A DNA stretch of 64,000 nt from Burkholderia singularis (GTDB taxonomy: Bacteria; Pseudomonadota; Gammaproteobacteria; Burkholderiales; Burkholderiaceae): assembly GCF_900176645.1 (NCBI RefSeq), contig NZ_FXAN01000013.1:1-64000 (forward strand). Direction: 5' to 3'. A program made the position numbers and the translations under genes. Below the pieces are notes generated by a model, which saw only the letters and a list, made by a program, of their open reading frames with translations, did not search any database and was not told the origin of the DNA. Within the stretch, counting starts at the first letter, position 1. Every line of letters begins with the position of its first letter. This document shows, one piece after another, positions 9,826 to 19,003 of the stretch.

Positions 9826-10608
9826 ATGAATAAACTTCCCGCGATCACGCTCGCCTTCTGGGTGATGAAGATCTGTGCGACGACGCTCGGCGAGACGGGC
9901 GGCGATTTGCTGTCGATGACGCTCAACGTGGGCTATCTGTACAGCTCGTTGATCCTCTTTTCGTTTTTCATCGTCACGCTCGTCGCGCAGCTCGCGACGG
10001 CACGCTATCGCCCGGTGATCTATTGGGCCGTGATCGTGGCAACGAGCACGGCCGGCACGACGATGTCCGATTTCATGGACCGCACGCTCGGCTTGGGCTA
10101 CGCGGCCGGCTCGGCGATTCTGGTCGCGATTCTGCTGACGATTTTCGCCGTTTGGCGGTGGTCGGGCGAATCGTTGTCGGTCGACCAGATCCGCACCCGC
10201 AAGGTCGAAGTGCTGTACTGGATCGCGATCCTGTTCTCGAACACGCTCGGCACCGCGCTCGGCGATTTTCTCGCCGACAGTTCGGGCCTGGGTTTCGCGG
10301 GCGGCGCAATGCTGATCGGCGGGCTGCTCGTCGTGATCGTGCTCGCGACCTATTGGACGAACGTTTCGCGCGTATTTCTCTTCTGGGCTGCGTTCGTGCT
10401 GACGCGACCGTTCGGCGCGACGCTCGGTGATTTGCTGACGAAGCCGCCCGCCAAGGGCGGGCTGGGGTTCGGCACGATCGGCTCGTCGGCGATTCTCGCG
10501 GGGGTGCTGATCGCGCTCGTGATCTACGCGACGATCGTTGAATCGACGCGCGTGAAGCGTGAGCGTGCACCGCGGGTCGGCTGGCAGGAGCGCGCGCTCG
10601 AGGAGTGA
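9826..10608 (+). CDS. Integral membrane protein with four internal repeats (COG4705-like)
   Basis: A 260-residue polytopic membrane protein with about eight hydrophobic segments. The same unit recurs four times: TTLGETGGDLLS near residue 19, TTMSDFMDRTLGLGYAAGS near 75, TALGDFLADSSGLGFAGGA near 143 and ATLGDLLTKPPAKGGLGFG near 202. Each puts a conserved (L/M)(G/S)D acidic site at a membrane edge and, in the last three, is followed by G-L-G-F/Y. The pattern resembles COG4705, whose members I know only as uncharacterised. Repeated membrane Asp residues suggest cation transport; that is inference. The gene is monocistronic, with a strong hairpin after it. Confidence 0.8.
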   Translation: MNKLPAITLAFWVMKICATTLGETGGDLLSMTLNVGYLYSSLILFSFFIVTLVAQLATARYRPVIYWAVIVATSTAGTTMSDFMDRTLGLGYAAGSAILVAILLTIFAVWRWSGESLSVDQIRTRKVEVLYWIAILFSNTLGTALGDFLADSSGLGFAGGAMLIGGLLVVIVLATYWTNVSRVFLFWAAFVLTRPFGATLGDLLTKPPAKGGLGFGTIGSSAILAGVLIALVIYATIVESTRVKRERAPRVGWQERALEE

Positions 10609-10632
10609 GCGGCGTCGCAGCGCAGGGCGGCA

Positions 10633-10668
10633 CGCGCGCGGGCGGTCATCCGCCCGCGCGCGTCTTTC
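10633..10668. terminator. Hairpin between the convergent membrane-protein gene and dut
   Basis: A perfect 13-bp GC-only stem (10633-10645 with 10650-10662) with a TCAT loop is followed by TCTTT on the plus strand. It lies 24 bases after one stop codon and 10 bases from the dut stop, so it probably serves both genes. Confidence 0.7.
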
Positions 10669-10677
10669 ATCGAGCGC

Positions 10678-11124
10678 TCAATGCCGGCCGGTGCTGCCGA
10701 AGCCGCCCGCGCCGCGCTCGCTTTGCGCGAATTCGTCGACGATATTGAACGTCGCTTGCACGACGGGCACGATCACGAGCTGCGCGAGGCGCTCGAACGG
10801 ATTCAGCACGAATTCGCTCTGCCCGCGGTTCCACGTCGAGATCATCAGTTCGCCCTGGTAATCGGAGTCGATCAGGCCCACGAGATTGCCGAGCACGATG
10901 CCGTGTTTATGACCGAGGCCCGAACGCGGCAGGATCAGCGCCGCATAGCCGGGATCGGCAACGTGGATCGCAAGGCCGGTGCGGATCAGCGCCGTGTCGC
11001 CCGGTTTCAGCGTGACGCTCGCATCGAGGCACGCGCGCAGGTCGAGACCGGCGCTGCCCGGCGTCGCGTAGTGCGGCAGGTAGTCGCGCATTCGCGCATC
11101 GAGAATCTTCAGGTCGAGTTTCAT
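10678..11124 (-). CDS. dut: dUTP diphosphatase (dUTPase)
   Basis: A 148-residue homotrimeric enzyme that hydrolyses dUTP to dUMP, keeping uracil out of DNA and supplying thymidylate synthesis. All five family motifs are visible: [12 protein letters not shown] (17-28), LPRSGLG (around 65-71), [15 protein letters not shown] (about 79-93), the region near RLAQLVIVP and the C-terminal [11 protein letters not shown] lid. The length is standard. It is the last gene of the reverse-strand block after coaBC; in many proteobacteria coaBC and dut are neighbours. Confidence 0.97.
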   Translation of the reverse strand: MKLDLKILDARMRDYLPHYATPGSAGLDLRACLDASVTLKPGDTALIRTGLAIHVADPGYAALILPRSGLGHKHGIVLGNLVGLIDSDYQGELMISTWNRGQSEFVLNPFERLAQLVIVPVVQATFNIVDEFAQSERGAGGFGSTGRH

Positions 11125-11206
11125 GCGGTGACAGTCGGTGTCGGAGGTTCAAAGGCGCGGCCGCATGGAGACGGCCGCGTGACGGCGGGCGAAAGCCCGG
11201 CCGGCG

Positions 11207-12418
11207 TTAGATGAGGCGGGTGTCGGGCAGCCGCTTGGCGATCTCGGCGACGAGCGCGTGCGCGAGCGTCATCTTGTTCGCGCGCGGCAAGCGCGTCGTG
11301 CCGCCGGCTTCGAACAGCACGACTTCGTTGTCGTCGAGGCCGAACGTCAGCGGCCCGAGATTACCGATCAGAAGCGGCACGTTCTTGCGCGCGCGCTTTT
11401 CCTCGCCGTGCATGTCGAGATCGCCGCTTTCCGCCGCGAAGCCGACGCAATACGGCGCGTCGGGCTGTGCGGCGACGCTCGCGAGGATATCCGGATTCTC
11501 GACGAACGACAGCGCCGGCATCTTGTGATCGGCGGTTTTCTTGATCTTGTGCTCGGCGGGCTGCGCCGCACGCCAGTCGGCGACCGCGGCGACCGCGATG
11601 AAGACGTCGGCGTTCGGCACGGCATGCATCACCGCGTCGTACATCTGCTGAGCGGTTTGCACGTCTTCGCGCCACACGCCCCACGGTGTCGGCAACGAAA
11701 CGGGGCCGGCGATCAAATGGACGTCGGCGCCCGCCTGTTGCGCGGCGCGCGCCAGCGCGAAGCCCATCTTGCCGCTCGAGCGGTTGGTGAGTCCGCGCAC
11801 CGGGTCGAGCGGCTCGAACGTCGGGCCCGCGGTGATCAGCACGCGGCGGTGCGCGAGCACCTTCGGCTGGAAGTGCGACACGATCGCCTCGTAGATCGCC
11901 TCCGGCTCGAGCATGCGGCCGTCGCCGGTTTCGCCGCACGCCTGCGAGCCGGAATCCGGCCCGAGCACGGCGACGCCGTCCGCGCGAAGCTGCGCCGCGT
12001 TGCGTTGCGTGGCCGGGTTTTGCCACATCTGACGGTTCATCGCGGGCACGACGAGCAGCGGGCAGTCGCGCGCGACGGCGAGCGTCGACAGCAGATCGTC
12101 GGCGAAGCCGTGCGCGAGCTTGGCGAGAAAGTCGGTCGACGCGGGGGCGATCACCATCGCGTCGGCTTCGCGCGATAGATCGATGTGCGCCATGTTGTTG
12201 GGCACCCGCGCGTCCCATTGGCTCGTATAGACGGGGCGGCCCGACAGCGCCTGCATCGTGACGGGCGTGATGAACTGCGTCGCGGCTTCGGTCATCACGA
12301 TTTGCACGGTCGCGCCGGCCTTGGTCAGCAGGCGCGTGAGTTCGGCGATCTTGTAGCAGGCGATGCCGCCCGTGAGGCCGACGACGAGGTGTTTTCCTGC
12401 GAGTTCTGCGTGTGCCAA
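11207..12418 (-). CDS. coaBC: Bifunctional phosphopantothenoylcysteine decarboxylase/synthetase CoaBC
   Basis: A 403-residue enzyme joining cysteine to 4'-phosphopantothenate and decarboxylating the product, two steps of coenzyme A synthesis. The N-terminal flavoprotein CoaC half has GLTGGIACYKIAEL, PASTDFLAKLAHGFADDLL, PAMNRQMW and the active-site ACGETGDGRMLEP. The C-terminal CoaB half has ITAGPTFEPLDPVR and the KIKK lysine motif. The start is a TTG at 12416-12418, chosen because GGAGG lies six bases before it; longer readings would run into lspA sequence. It sits 64 bases after lspA in a probable operon. Confidence 0.95.
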   Translation of the reverse strand: MAHAELAGKHLVVGLTGGIACYKIAELTRLLTKAGATVQIVMTEAATQFITPVTMQALSGRPVYTSQWDARVPNNMAHIDLSREADAMVIAPASTDFLAKLAHGFADDLLSTLAVARDCPLLVVPAMNRQMWQNPATQRNAAQLRADGVAVLGPDSGSQACGETGDGRMLEPEAIYEAIVSHFQPKVLAHRRVLITAGPTFEPLDPVRGLTNRSSGKMGFALARAAQQAGADVHLIAGPVSLPTPWGVWREDVQTAQQMYDAVMHAVPNADVFIAVAAVADWRAAQPAEHKIKKTADHKMPALSFVENPDILASVAAQPDAPYCVGFAAESGDLDMHGEEKRARKNVPLLIGNLGPLTFGLDDNEVVLFEAGGTTRLPRANKMTLAHALVAEIAKRLPDTRLI

Positions 12419-12482
12419 TTGGGGCCTCCGTAAGCGGGCGGCCGGCGCGCTGCGCACCGGCCGTTGCGCGCAGTGCCGGCGC

Positions 12483-12998
12483 TCAGCGCGCGCCGCGCAC
12501 CCGGCGCAGCTCGTCGTAGACGAGGAGCACCGCGCCGATCGTGATCGCCGAGTCGGCGAGATTGAACGCGGGCCAGTGCCACGCGCCGACATGGAAGTCT
12601 AGAAAGTCGATCACGTGACCGTACAGCAGCCGGTCGATCACGTTGCCGAGCGCGCCGCCAAGGATCAGGGCGAGCGCAAGGCTGAACAGACGCTGACGAC
12701 CGTGGCGCTTCAACAGGTAGCAGATCACGATCGTCGCGCCGAGGCCGAGCGCCGTGAACGCCCAGCGCTGCCAGCCGCTTGCCGTGCCGAGAAAGCCGAA
12801 CGCCGCGCCGCGGTTGTAGATCAGCGTCAGATTGAAGAACGGCGCGAGCGGATGCAGCACGCCATAGGCGAGCGTGCGCAGCACGGCGATCTTCGTCAGT
12901 TGATCGAACAGGATCACGATCAGCGAGAGGCCGAGCCACGGCGCGAGCGCGCCGCTCGTGGATTTCGATTGGGTTGCGTTGGACACGGTTTTCGCCAT
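12483..12998 (-). CDS. lspA: Lipoprotein signal peptidase
   Basis: A 171-residue inner-membrane aspartic protease that removes signal peptides from prolipoproteins after Lgt. It has four hydrophobic helices. The conserved boxes are [25 protein letters not shown] (first catalytic Asp near 122) and [12 protein letters not shown] (second catalytic Asp near 149). The unusual Ser/Thr-rich N-terminus (residues 1-16) is cytoplasmic. The start codon directly abuts the ileS stop, so the two are almost certainly cotranscribed and coupled; ileS-lspA linkage is widespread in bacteria. Confidence 0.97.
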   Translation of the reverse strand: MAKTVSNATQSKSTSGALAPWLGLSLIVILFDQLTKIAVLRTLAYGVLHPLAPFFNLTLIYNRGAAFGFLGTASGWQRWAFTALGLGATIVICYLLKRHGRQRLFSLALALILGGALGNVIDRLLYGHVIDFLDFHVGAWHWPAFNLADSAITIGAVLLVYDELRRVRGAR

Positions 12999-15836
12999 TT
13001 AAGCCGCGCTCCGGATTTCGCCGTTTTCGAACAGGTTGGAGAAACAGCGGCCGCAGAGCGTCGGATGATCGGCGTGCGCGCCGACATCGTCGCGATAATG
13101 CCAACAGCGCTCGCATTTCTGATACGTCGACGCCGCGACGTCGACGCCTTCGTCGGCTTCGCCGTCGACCTTCGCGAGCGCCGCGGCCGACGTGATCAGC
13201 ACGAACTTCAGGTCGTCGCCGAGGCTCGCGAGCGCGTCGTAGCGCGCACCCGACGCGCGCACGACGACTTCGGCCTGCAGCGACGAGCCGATGCGGTTCG
13301 CGGTGCGCGCTTCCTCGAGCGCCTTCGTGACGGCGCCGCGCACGTCACGCAACAGCGCCCATTTTTCGACGAGCGCGTCGGCGCCGTCGATCTGCGGATA
13401 CGCGTAATAGGTTTCGGTGAAGATCGTTTCGCTCGACGGCTGGAACACGCGCCAGGCTTCCTCGGCGGTAAACGACAGGAACGGCGCGAGTACGCGCAGC
13501 AGGCCCTGCGTGAGGTGATAGAGCGCCGTTTGCGCACCGCGCCGCGCACGGGACGCGGCCGCGCTCGTATAGAGGCGATCCTTCAGCACATCCAGATAGA
13601 AGCCGCCGAGATCCTCCGAGCAGAACGTCTGCAGCTTCGCGACGATCGGGTGGAACTCGTACTTGTCGTAATGCGCGAGCAGCTCCGCCTGCAGCTTCGC
13701 GGCGAAGGCAACCGCGTAGCGGTCGATCTCGAGCCATTCGCTTGCGGGCAGCGCATCCTTTGCGTAATCGAAGTCCGACAGGTTCGCGAGCAGGAAGCGC
13801 AGCGTGTTGCGGATCCGGCGATACCCTTCCGTCACGCGCTTGAGGATTTCCTCCGAGATCGCAAGCTCGCCCGAATAGTCGGTCGATGCGATCCACAGCC
13901 GGATGATTTCCGCGCCGAGCCGGTTTGCGACTTCATGCGGATCGACACCGTTGCCGAGCGACTTGCTCATCTTGCGGCCTTCGCCGTCGACCGTGAAGCC
14001 GTGCGTGAGGAGCGCCTTGTACGGCGCGCGGCCGTCGAGCATCGATGCGGTCAGCAGCGACGAATGGAACCAGCCGCGGTGCTGGTCCGAGCCTTCGAGG
14101 TAGAGATCGGCCGGGAATTGCAGCTGATCCTTGTGCGAGCCGCGCAGCACGTGCCAATGCGTCGTGCCTGAATCGAACCATACGTCGAGCGTGTCGCGGT
14201 TCTTTTCGTAGAGGTCCGCGTCGTCACCGATCAGCTCGCGGGCATCGAGCGTCTGCCACGCCTCGATGCCCGCCTGCTCGACGCGCTTTGCGACTTCCTC
14301 GAGCAGCTCGAGCGTGCGCGGGTGCAGCTCGCCGGTTTCCTTGTGGACGAAGAACGCCATCGGCACGCCCCATTGGCGCTGCCGCGACAGCGTCCAGTCC
14401 GGGCGGTTCGCGATCATGCTGTGAAGGCGCTGCTTGCCCCACGACGGATAGAACGCGGTCGCGTCGACGCCTTCGAGCGCGGTCTCGCGCAGCGTCTTGC
14501 CGCCGCTCGCGGGCGTCACGTCCATGCCGGCGAACCATTGCGACGTCGCGCGATAGATGATCGGCGTCTTGTGACGCCAGCAGTGCATGTAGCTGTGCGA
14601 GTAGTGCTCGTTGCGCAGCAGCGTGCCGGCGGACTTCAGCGCCTCGACGACCTTCGGATTCGCGTCCCAGATCGACAGGCCGCCGAACAGCGGCAGCGAT
14701 TCGATATAGCGGCCGTCGCCCATCACCGGATTGATGATGTCCGAGTCGGTCATGCCGTGCGCCTTGCACGACGTGAAATCCTCGATGCCGTAGGCAGGCG
14801 ACGAGTGAACGACGCCCGTGCCGGTATCGGTCGTCACGTAATCGCCGAGATAGACGGGCGACGTGCGCTTGTAGCCCGGATGCGCGGCGGCAAGCGGATG
14901 GTGAAAGCGCAGGCCGGCAAGCTTGTCGCCGCGCGTCGTCGCGACGACGCGGCCGCTCAGGCCGAAGTCCTTCATGCACGCCGGCACGCGCTCCTCGGCG
15001 ATGACGAGCAGGCCGCGCTCGGTGTCGACGAGTGCGTAGACGATCTCCGGATGCAGGTTGAGCGCCTGGTTCGCGGGAATCGTCCACGGCGTGGTCGTCC
15101 AGATCACGATGCCGCCGTCGGCGCGCGGCAGCTCGGCGAGGCCGAACGCGTGCGCGGTCTTGTCGGGCTCGGCGAACGGAAACAGCACGTCGATCGTCGG
15201 ATCGGTGCGGTCCTTGTATTCGACTTCGGCCTCCGCGAGCGCCGAGCCGCAATCGAAGCACCAGTTGACCGGCTTCAGGCCGCGGTACACGTAGCCCTTT
15301 TCGATGATCTTGCCGAGCGCGCGGATTTCCTCGGCTTCGTTGACGAAATTCATCGTCTTGTATGGATTGTCCCAGTCGCCGAGCACGCCGAGGCGCTTGA
15401 AGCCGGCCTTCTGCTTGTCGATCTGCTCGCCCGCATACGCGCGTGCGCGGCTCATGACCTCGGCCGCAGGCAGCGATTTACCGAACTGTTTCTCGATCTG
15501 GATTTCGATCGGCATGCCGTGGCAATCCCAGCCGGGCACGTAAGGCGCGTCGAAGCCCGCCATGTTGTGCGACTTGACGACGATGTCCTTCAGGATCTTG
15601 TTGACCGCGTGACCGAGGTGAATGTCGCCGTTCGCATACGGCGGGCCGTCGTGCAGGATGAATTTCGGCCGGCCGCGGCTCGCTTCGCGGATCTTGTCGT
15701 AGACGCCGCGCGCTTCCCAGTCCGCGACCCATTGCGGCTCGCGCTTGGGCAGATCGCCGCGCATCGGGAACGGCGTGTCGAGCAGGTTGACCGGATATTT
15801 GGCCTGCGGTTTCGAATCGGCTTTTTTGTTGCTCAT
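12999..15836 (-). CDS. ileS: Isoleucyl-tRNA synthetase
   Basis: A 945-residue class I aminoacyl-tRNA synthetase charging tRNA-Ile. The ATP-binding HIGH motif appears as HLGH in [17 protein letters not shown] (around residue 70) and KMSKS as [11 protein letters not shown] (around 622). The editing domain lies between them (for example [13 protein letters not shown]). A C-terminal zinc-binding set CERCWHYR...CGRCFSNL is present, as in bacterial-type, mupirocin-sensitive IleRS. It lies between ribF and lspA, the classic ribF-ileS-lspA order. Confidence 0.97.
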   Translation of the reverse strand: MSNKKADSKPQAKYPVNLLDTPFPMRGDLPKREPQWVADWEARGVYDKIREASRGRPKFILHDGPPYANGDIHLGHAVNKILKDIVVKSHNMAGFDAPYVPGWDCHGMPIEIQIEKQFGKSLPAAEVMSRARAYAGEQIDKQKAGFKRLGVLGDWDNPYKTMNFVNEAEEIRALGKIIEKGYVYRGLKPVNWCFDCGSALAEAEVEYKDRTDPTIDVLFPFAEPDKTAHAFGLAELPRADGGIVIWTTTPWTIPANQALNLHPEIVYALVDTERGLLVIAEERVPACMKDFGLSGRVVATTRGDKLAGLRFHHPLAAAHPGYKRTSPVYLGDYVTTDTGTGVVHSSPAYGIEDFTSCKAHGMTDSDIINPVMGDGRYIESLPLFGGLSIWDANPKVVEALKSAGTLLRNEHYSHSYMHCWRHKTPIIYRATSQWFAGMDVTPASGGKTLRETALEGVDATAFYPSWGKQRLHSMIANRPDWTLSRQRQWGVPMAFFVHKETGELHPRTLELLEEVAKRVEQAGIEAWQTLDARELIGDDADLYEKNRDTLDVWFDSGTTHWHVLRGSHKDQLQFPADLYLEGSDQHRGWFHSSLLTASMLDGRAPYKALLTHGFTVDGEGRKMSKSLGNGVDPHEVANRLGAEIIRLWIASTDYSGELAISEEILKRVTEGYRRIRNTLRFLLANLSDFDYAKDALPASEWLEIDRYAVAFAAKLQAELLAHYDKYEFHPIVAKLQTFCSEDLGGFYLDVLKDRLYTSAAASRARRGAQTALYHLTQGLLRVLAPFLSFTAEEAWRVFQPSSETIFTETYYAYPQIDGADALVEKWALLRDVRGAVTKALEEARTANRIGSSLQAEVVVRASGARYDALASLGDDLKFVLITSAAALAKVDGEADEGVDVAASTYQKCERCWHYRDDVGAHADHPTLCGRCFSNLFENGEIRSAA

Positions 15837-15949
15837 GTCGGGATCGCTTTGAAAATCTCGAGGACGCTCGCGCGTCGTGTATCGTGGGCGCGGCGCCGGG
15901 ATCGGGCGGCGCGGCGGGCGGGGCGCCCGGCGAGACGGGCGGCGGCGCT

Positions 15950-16942
15950 TCAGCTAATTCGGTCGGTGGCCGACGTCGCGAAGCCGGTTGCGCGGCTGCC
16001 CGGCGCGCGGCCGTGCGCGGCGAAGTACGCGCGCGTGTCGGCGACGTCCTGTGCGATCGCGCGCGCGAGCGTTTCGAGATCGACGAATTTCGCCTCGTCG
16101 CGCAGCTTCTTCAGGAATTCGACGCGCACGATCTTGCCGTATGCGTTGCCGTGCCAGTCGAGCAGATGCACTTCGAGCAGCACGCGGCCCGAATCGTCGA
16201 CGGTTGGCCGCACGCCGAGGCTCGCGACGCCGGGCAGCGGCTCGGGCGTGATGCCGTGCACCTGCACGACGAAGATGCCGGATAGCGCGGGGCGCTTGTG
16301 CGCGATCGGCAGATTCAGCGTCGGAAAGCCGAGGTCGCGGCCGAGCTTCAGGCCGTGGACGACATGCCCGCTGATCGCGTAGCCATGGCCGAGCGCGGCC
16401 GCAGCGGCGTCGAGATCGCCCGCGGCGAGCGCCGCGCGCACGCCGGAACTCGAGATGCGCTGGCCGTCGGCGCCGGCGAGCGTCTGCATTTGCTCGACCT
16501 CGAAGCCGTAGTGTTCGCCCGCCGCCTTTAGCGAGGCGAAGCTGCCGGCGCGCTTCGCACCGTAGCAGAAATCGTCGCCGACCATGATCCAGCGCGTGTG
16601 CAGACCGTCGACGAGCGTGCGCTCGACGAACGCATCCGGCGATTGGCTCGCGAACGTGTGATTGAAATGCTCGACGACGACCCGGTCGACCCCGTGCTCG
16701 CGCAACGCCTCGAGCTTGTCGCGCAGCATCGCGATGCGCGGCGGCGCGCCGGCCGGATTGAAGAATTCGCGCGGATGGGGCTCGAACGTCATCACGCAGA
16801 CGGGCAGACCACGCGCGTCCGCCGCTGCGCGCACGCGCGCGAGCAGGGCCTGGTGGCCGCGATGGACACCGTCGAAGTTGCCGATCGTCAGCGCGCACGG
16901 GGCGCGGCTTTCGTCGTTGGGCAGGCCGCGGAAGACTTTCAC
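15950..16942 (-). CDS. ribF: Bifunctional riboflavin kinase/FAD synthetase
   Basis: A 330-residue enzyme making FMN from riboflavin and FAD from FMN. The N-terminal nucleotidyltransferase domain has [16 protein letters not shown] (about 20-35) and the [12 protein letters not shown] and [10 protein letters not shown] motifs. The C-terminal flavokinase domain has [11 protein letters not shown] and the [13 protein letters not shown] region. I start it at the GTG at 16940-16942 ([11 protein letters not shown]), which matches the family N-terminus, although no strong ribosome-binding site precedes it. It opens the ribF-ileS-lspA-coaBC-dut block and is divergent from purN. Confidence 0.93.
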   Translation of the reverse strand: MKVFRGLPNDESRAPCALTIGNFDGVHRGHQALLARVRAAADARGLPVCVMTFEPHPREFFNPAGAPPRIAMLRDKLEALREHGVDRVVVEHFNHTFASQSPDAFVERTLVDGLHTRWIMVGDDFCYGAKRAGSFASLKAAGEHYGFEVEQMQTLAGADGQRISSSGVRAALAAGDLDAAAAALGHGYAISGHVVHGLKLGRDLGFPTLNLPIAHKRPALSGIFVVQVHGITPEPLPGVASLGVRPTVDDSGRVLLEVHLLDWHGNAYGKIVRVEFLKKLRDEAKFVDLETLARAIAQDVADTRAYFAAHGRAPGSRATGFATSATDRIS

Positions 16943-16994
16943 GTTAGCGGATGACAGCGTGGGAAGTGAGCGGCCGGACGCCGCAAAGCAGATA

Positions 16995-17000
16995 ATTATA
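16995..17000 (-). promoter_or_regulatory. Candidate -10 element of ribF
   Basis: A perfect TATAAT on the minus strand, 53 bases before the ribF GTG. No convincing -35 is visible 16-18 bases upstream, so this is a half-supported call. Confidence 0.35.
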
Positions 17001-17053
17001 AACGTTCGTGCGCGCGGGCGGCTCGTGATGCCGGAAACGGCGGGGCCGAATGG

Positions 17054-17059
17054 TAAAAT
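17054..17059 (+). promoter_or_regulatory. Extended -10 of purN, placed for a leaderless transcript
   Basis: TGGTAAAAT contains a TGn extension plus TAAAAT (17054-17059, five of six matches). The expected start point is 17066-17067, which coincides with the purN ATG at 17067. There is no clear -35, as is common for extended -10 promoters, and no ribosome-binding site. Confidence 0.45.
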
Positions 17060-17066
17060 TCCGCGG

Positions 17067-17729
17067 ATGAAGAAACTCGTCATCCTGATTTCCGGGCGCG
17101 GCAGCAACATGGAGGCCGTCGTGCGCGCGTGCGCGCGCGACGGTTGGCCTGCTGAGGTCGCCGCCGTCATTTCCAACCGGCCGGGCGCGGCAGGCCTGGC
17201 ATTCGCGGCGTCGCACGGCATTGCGACCGCGCTCGTTGACCACCGCGGCTTCGACAGCCGCGACAGCTTCGATGCGGCCCTCGCGGCCGAGATCGACCGC
17301 TTCGAGCCCGATCTCGTCGTGCTCGCCGGCTTCATGCGTATTCTCACGCAGGCATTCGTCGCACGCTATGAGGGCCGGATGCTGAACATCCATCCGTCGC
17401 TGCTGCCGAGCTTCAAGGGCGTTCACACGCATCAGCAGGCGCTTGACGCAGGCGTCGCGGTGCATGGCGCGACGGTTCATTTCGTGACGCCGGAACTCGA
17501 CAGCGGCGCGATCGTCGCTCAAGCGGCCGTGCCCGTCGTCGCGGGCGACGACGCCGACGCGCTCGCCGCGCGCGTGCTGGCTGCCGAGCATGTGCTGTAT
17601 CCGCGCGTGGTGCGCTGGTTCGTCCAGGAGCAGGTGCGGCTCGTGGACGGGCGCGCGGTGCTGGCGCCGGGCTGCGCGCGCTGGCTGTTCGCGGATGCGA
17701 CCGATATTTCGACGGGTGAGGGCGTATGA
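17067..17729 (+). CDS. purN: Phosphoribosylglycinamide formyltransferase
   Basis: A 220-residue enzyme transferring a formyl group from 10-formyl-THF to GAR in purine synthesis. Family motifs: LISGRGSNMEAVVRA (7-21), the catalytic Asn/His in MLNIHPSLLPSFKG (around 106-119) and the catalytic Asp in HFVTPELDSGAIVAQ (about 137-151). A longer in-frame reading exists upstream to 16662, but that overlaps ribF on the other strand and the homologous N-terminus is MKKLVILISGRGS. It overlaps the next gene by four bases (ATGA). Confidence 0.96.
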   Translation: MKKLVILISGRGSNMEAVVRACARDGWPAEVAAVISNRPGAAGLAFAASHGIATALVDHRGFDSRDSFDAALAAEIDRFEPDLVVLAGFMRILTQAFVARYEGRMLNIHPSLLPSFKGVHTHQQALDAGVAVHGATVHFVTPELDSGAIVAQAAVPVVAGDDADALAARVLAAEHVLYPRVVRWFVQEQVRLVDGRAVLAPGCARWLFADATDISTGEGV

Positions 17730-18988
17730 AGCTGCATGGTTTTCTGATTGGGCAGACCGAGACGCTGCTTGCCGAGGTGCTCAAGTTCGCGGGTCCGGCC
17801 GACGTCGTGACGAGCCGCTTTTTCCGCGCGCATCCGAAGCTCGGCCACGCGGAGCGCGGCGTGATCGCCGAGGCGGTGTTCGCGGTGCTGCGGCGAAAGA
17901 TGGAGTACGCGCATCTGGCCGAGAGCGGCTGCGGAGCGCCCGCGCGGCGCCTGGCGCTGCTCGGCCTGATGCAGACGGCCGGGCGCGGCGCGCTCAGGCC
18001 GTTCGTGTCGGAGGCCGAGGCGGCGTGGCTCGAGCATGTCGCGAAAATCGATCCGGCGAGCCTGCCGCTGCGGGTGCGCACGAACCTGCCCGACTGGATC
18101 CACCAGATGCTCGCGCAGCGAATCGGCGCCGACGAACTCGCGCAGTTCGCCGCGGCCGTCAATTATCCGGCGCCGCTCGATTTGCGCGCGAACGCGCTGC
18201 GCACGACCCGGGATCAGGTGATCGACGCTTTGCGCGCGTCCGGCATCGAGGCGGGCGCGACGCCGTTCGCGCCGTCCGGCGTGCGCGTCGTCGGCAAGCC
18301 GGCGCTCACGAAGCTCAAGCTGTTCGAGGACGGCTTGATCGAAGTGCAGGACGAGGGCAGCCAGTTGCTGTGCTCGCTCGTCGCGCCGCGGCGCGGCGAG
18401 ATGGTCGTCGATTTCTGCGCGGGCGCGGGCGGCAAGACGCTCGCGCTCGGCGCGATGATGCGCTCGACGGGCCGGCTGTATGCGTTCGACGTGTCCGAGA
18501 AGCGTCTTGCGAAGCTCAGGCCGCGCCTCGCGAGAAGCGGCCTGTCGAACGTGAATCCGGTGCTGATCGACAGCGAGCACGACGCGAAGATCAAGCGCCT
18601 CGCGGGCAAGATCGACCGCGTGCTCGTCGACGCGCCGTGCAGCGGGCTCGGCACGCTGCGCCGCAATCCGGATCTGAAGTGGCGGCAGACGCGCGAGACC
18701 ATTGCCGAGCTTGCGCCGAAACAGGCGTCGATTCTCGCGAGCGCCGCGCGTCTCGTGAAAAAGGGCGGCCGGCTCGTCTATGCGACCTGCAGCGTGCTCG
18801 ATGCGGAGAACGACGCAATCGTCGCGGCGTTCCTCGATGCGCATCCCGAGTTCGTGCTGACGCCTGCGAGCCGCGTGTTCGCCGAGCAGCGGATCGCGCT
18901 CGATACGGGCGATTACCTGTCGCTCTGGCCGCATCGGCATGCGACCGACGGCTTCTTCGCCGCGGTTCTCGAGCGGCGCGCGCAGTAG
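17726..18988 (+). CDS. RsmB/NOP-family rRNA cytosine-C5 methyltransferase
   Basis: A 420-residue SAM-dependent m5C RNA methyltransferase. The N-terminal region (about 1-140) is helical and RsmB/NusB-like. The catalytic Rossmann domain has VVDFCAGAGGKTLALGAMM (SAM binding), VDAPCSGLGTLRRNPDLKWR (PC motif cysteine) and YATCSVLDAENDAIV (TC motif nucleophile cysteine). RsmB methylates C967 of 16S rRNA, but the family has several paralogues and this copy is linked to purN rather than fmt, so the target base is uncertain. It is translationally coupled to purN. Confidence 0.88.
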   Translation: MKLHGFLIGQTETLLAEVLKFAGPADVVTSRFFRAHPKLGHAERGVIAEAVFAVLRRKMEYAHLAESGCGAPARRLALLGLMQTAGRGALRPFVSEAEAAWLEHVAKIDPASLPLRVRTNLPDWIHQMLAQRIGADELAQFAAAVNYPAPLDLRANALRTTRDQVIDALRASGIEAGATPFAPSGVRVVGKPALTKLKLFEDGLIEVQDEGSQLLCSLVAPRRGEMVVDFCAGAGGKTLALGAMMRSTGRLYAFDVSEKRLAKLRPRLARSGLSNVNPVLIDSEHDAKIKRLAGKIDRVLVDAPCSGLGTLRRNPDLKWRQTRETIAELAPKQASILASAARLVKKGGRLVYATCSVLDAENDAIVAAFLDAHPEFVLTPASRVFAEQRIALDTGDYLSLWPHRHATDGFFAAVLERRAQ

Positions 18989-19003
18989 CGGGGGGCGGCA
19001 CGC

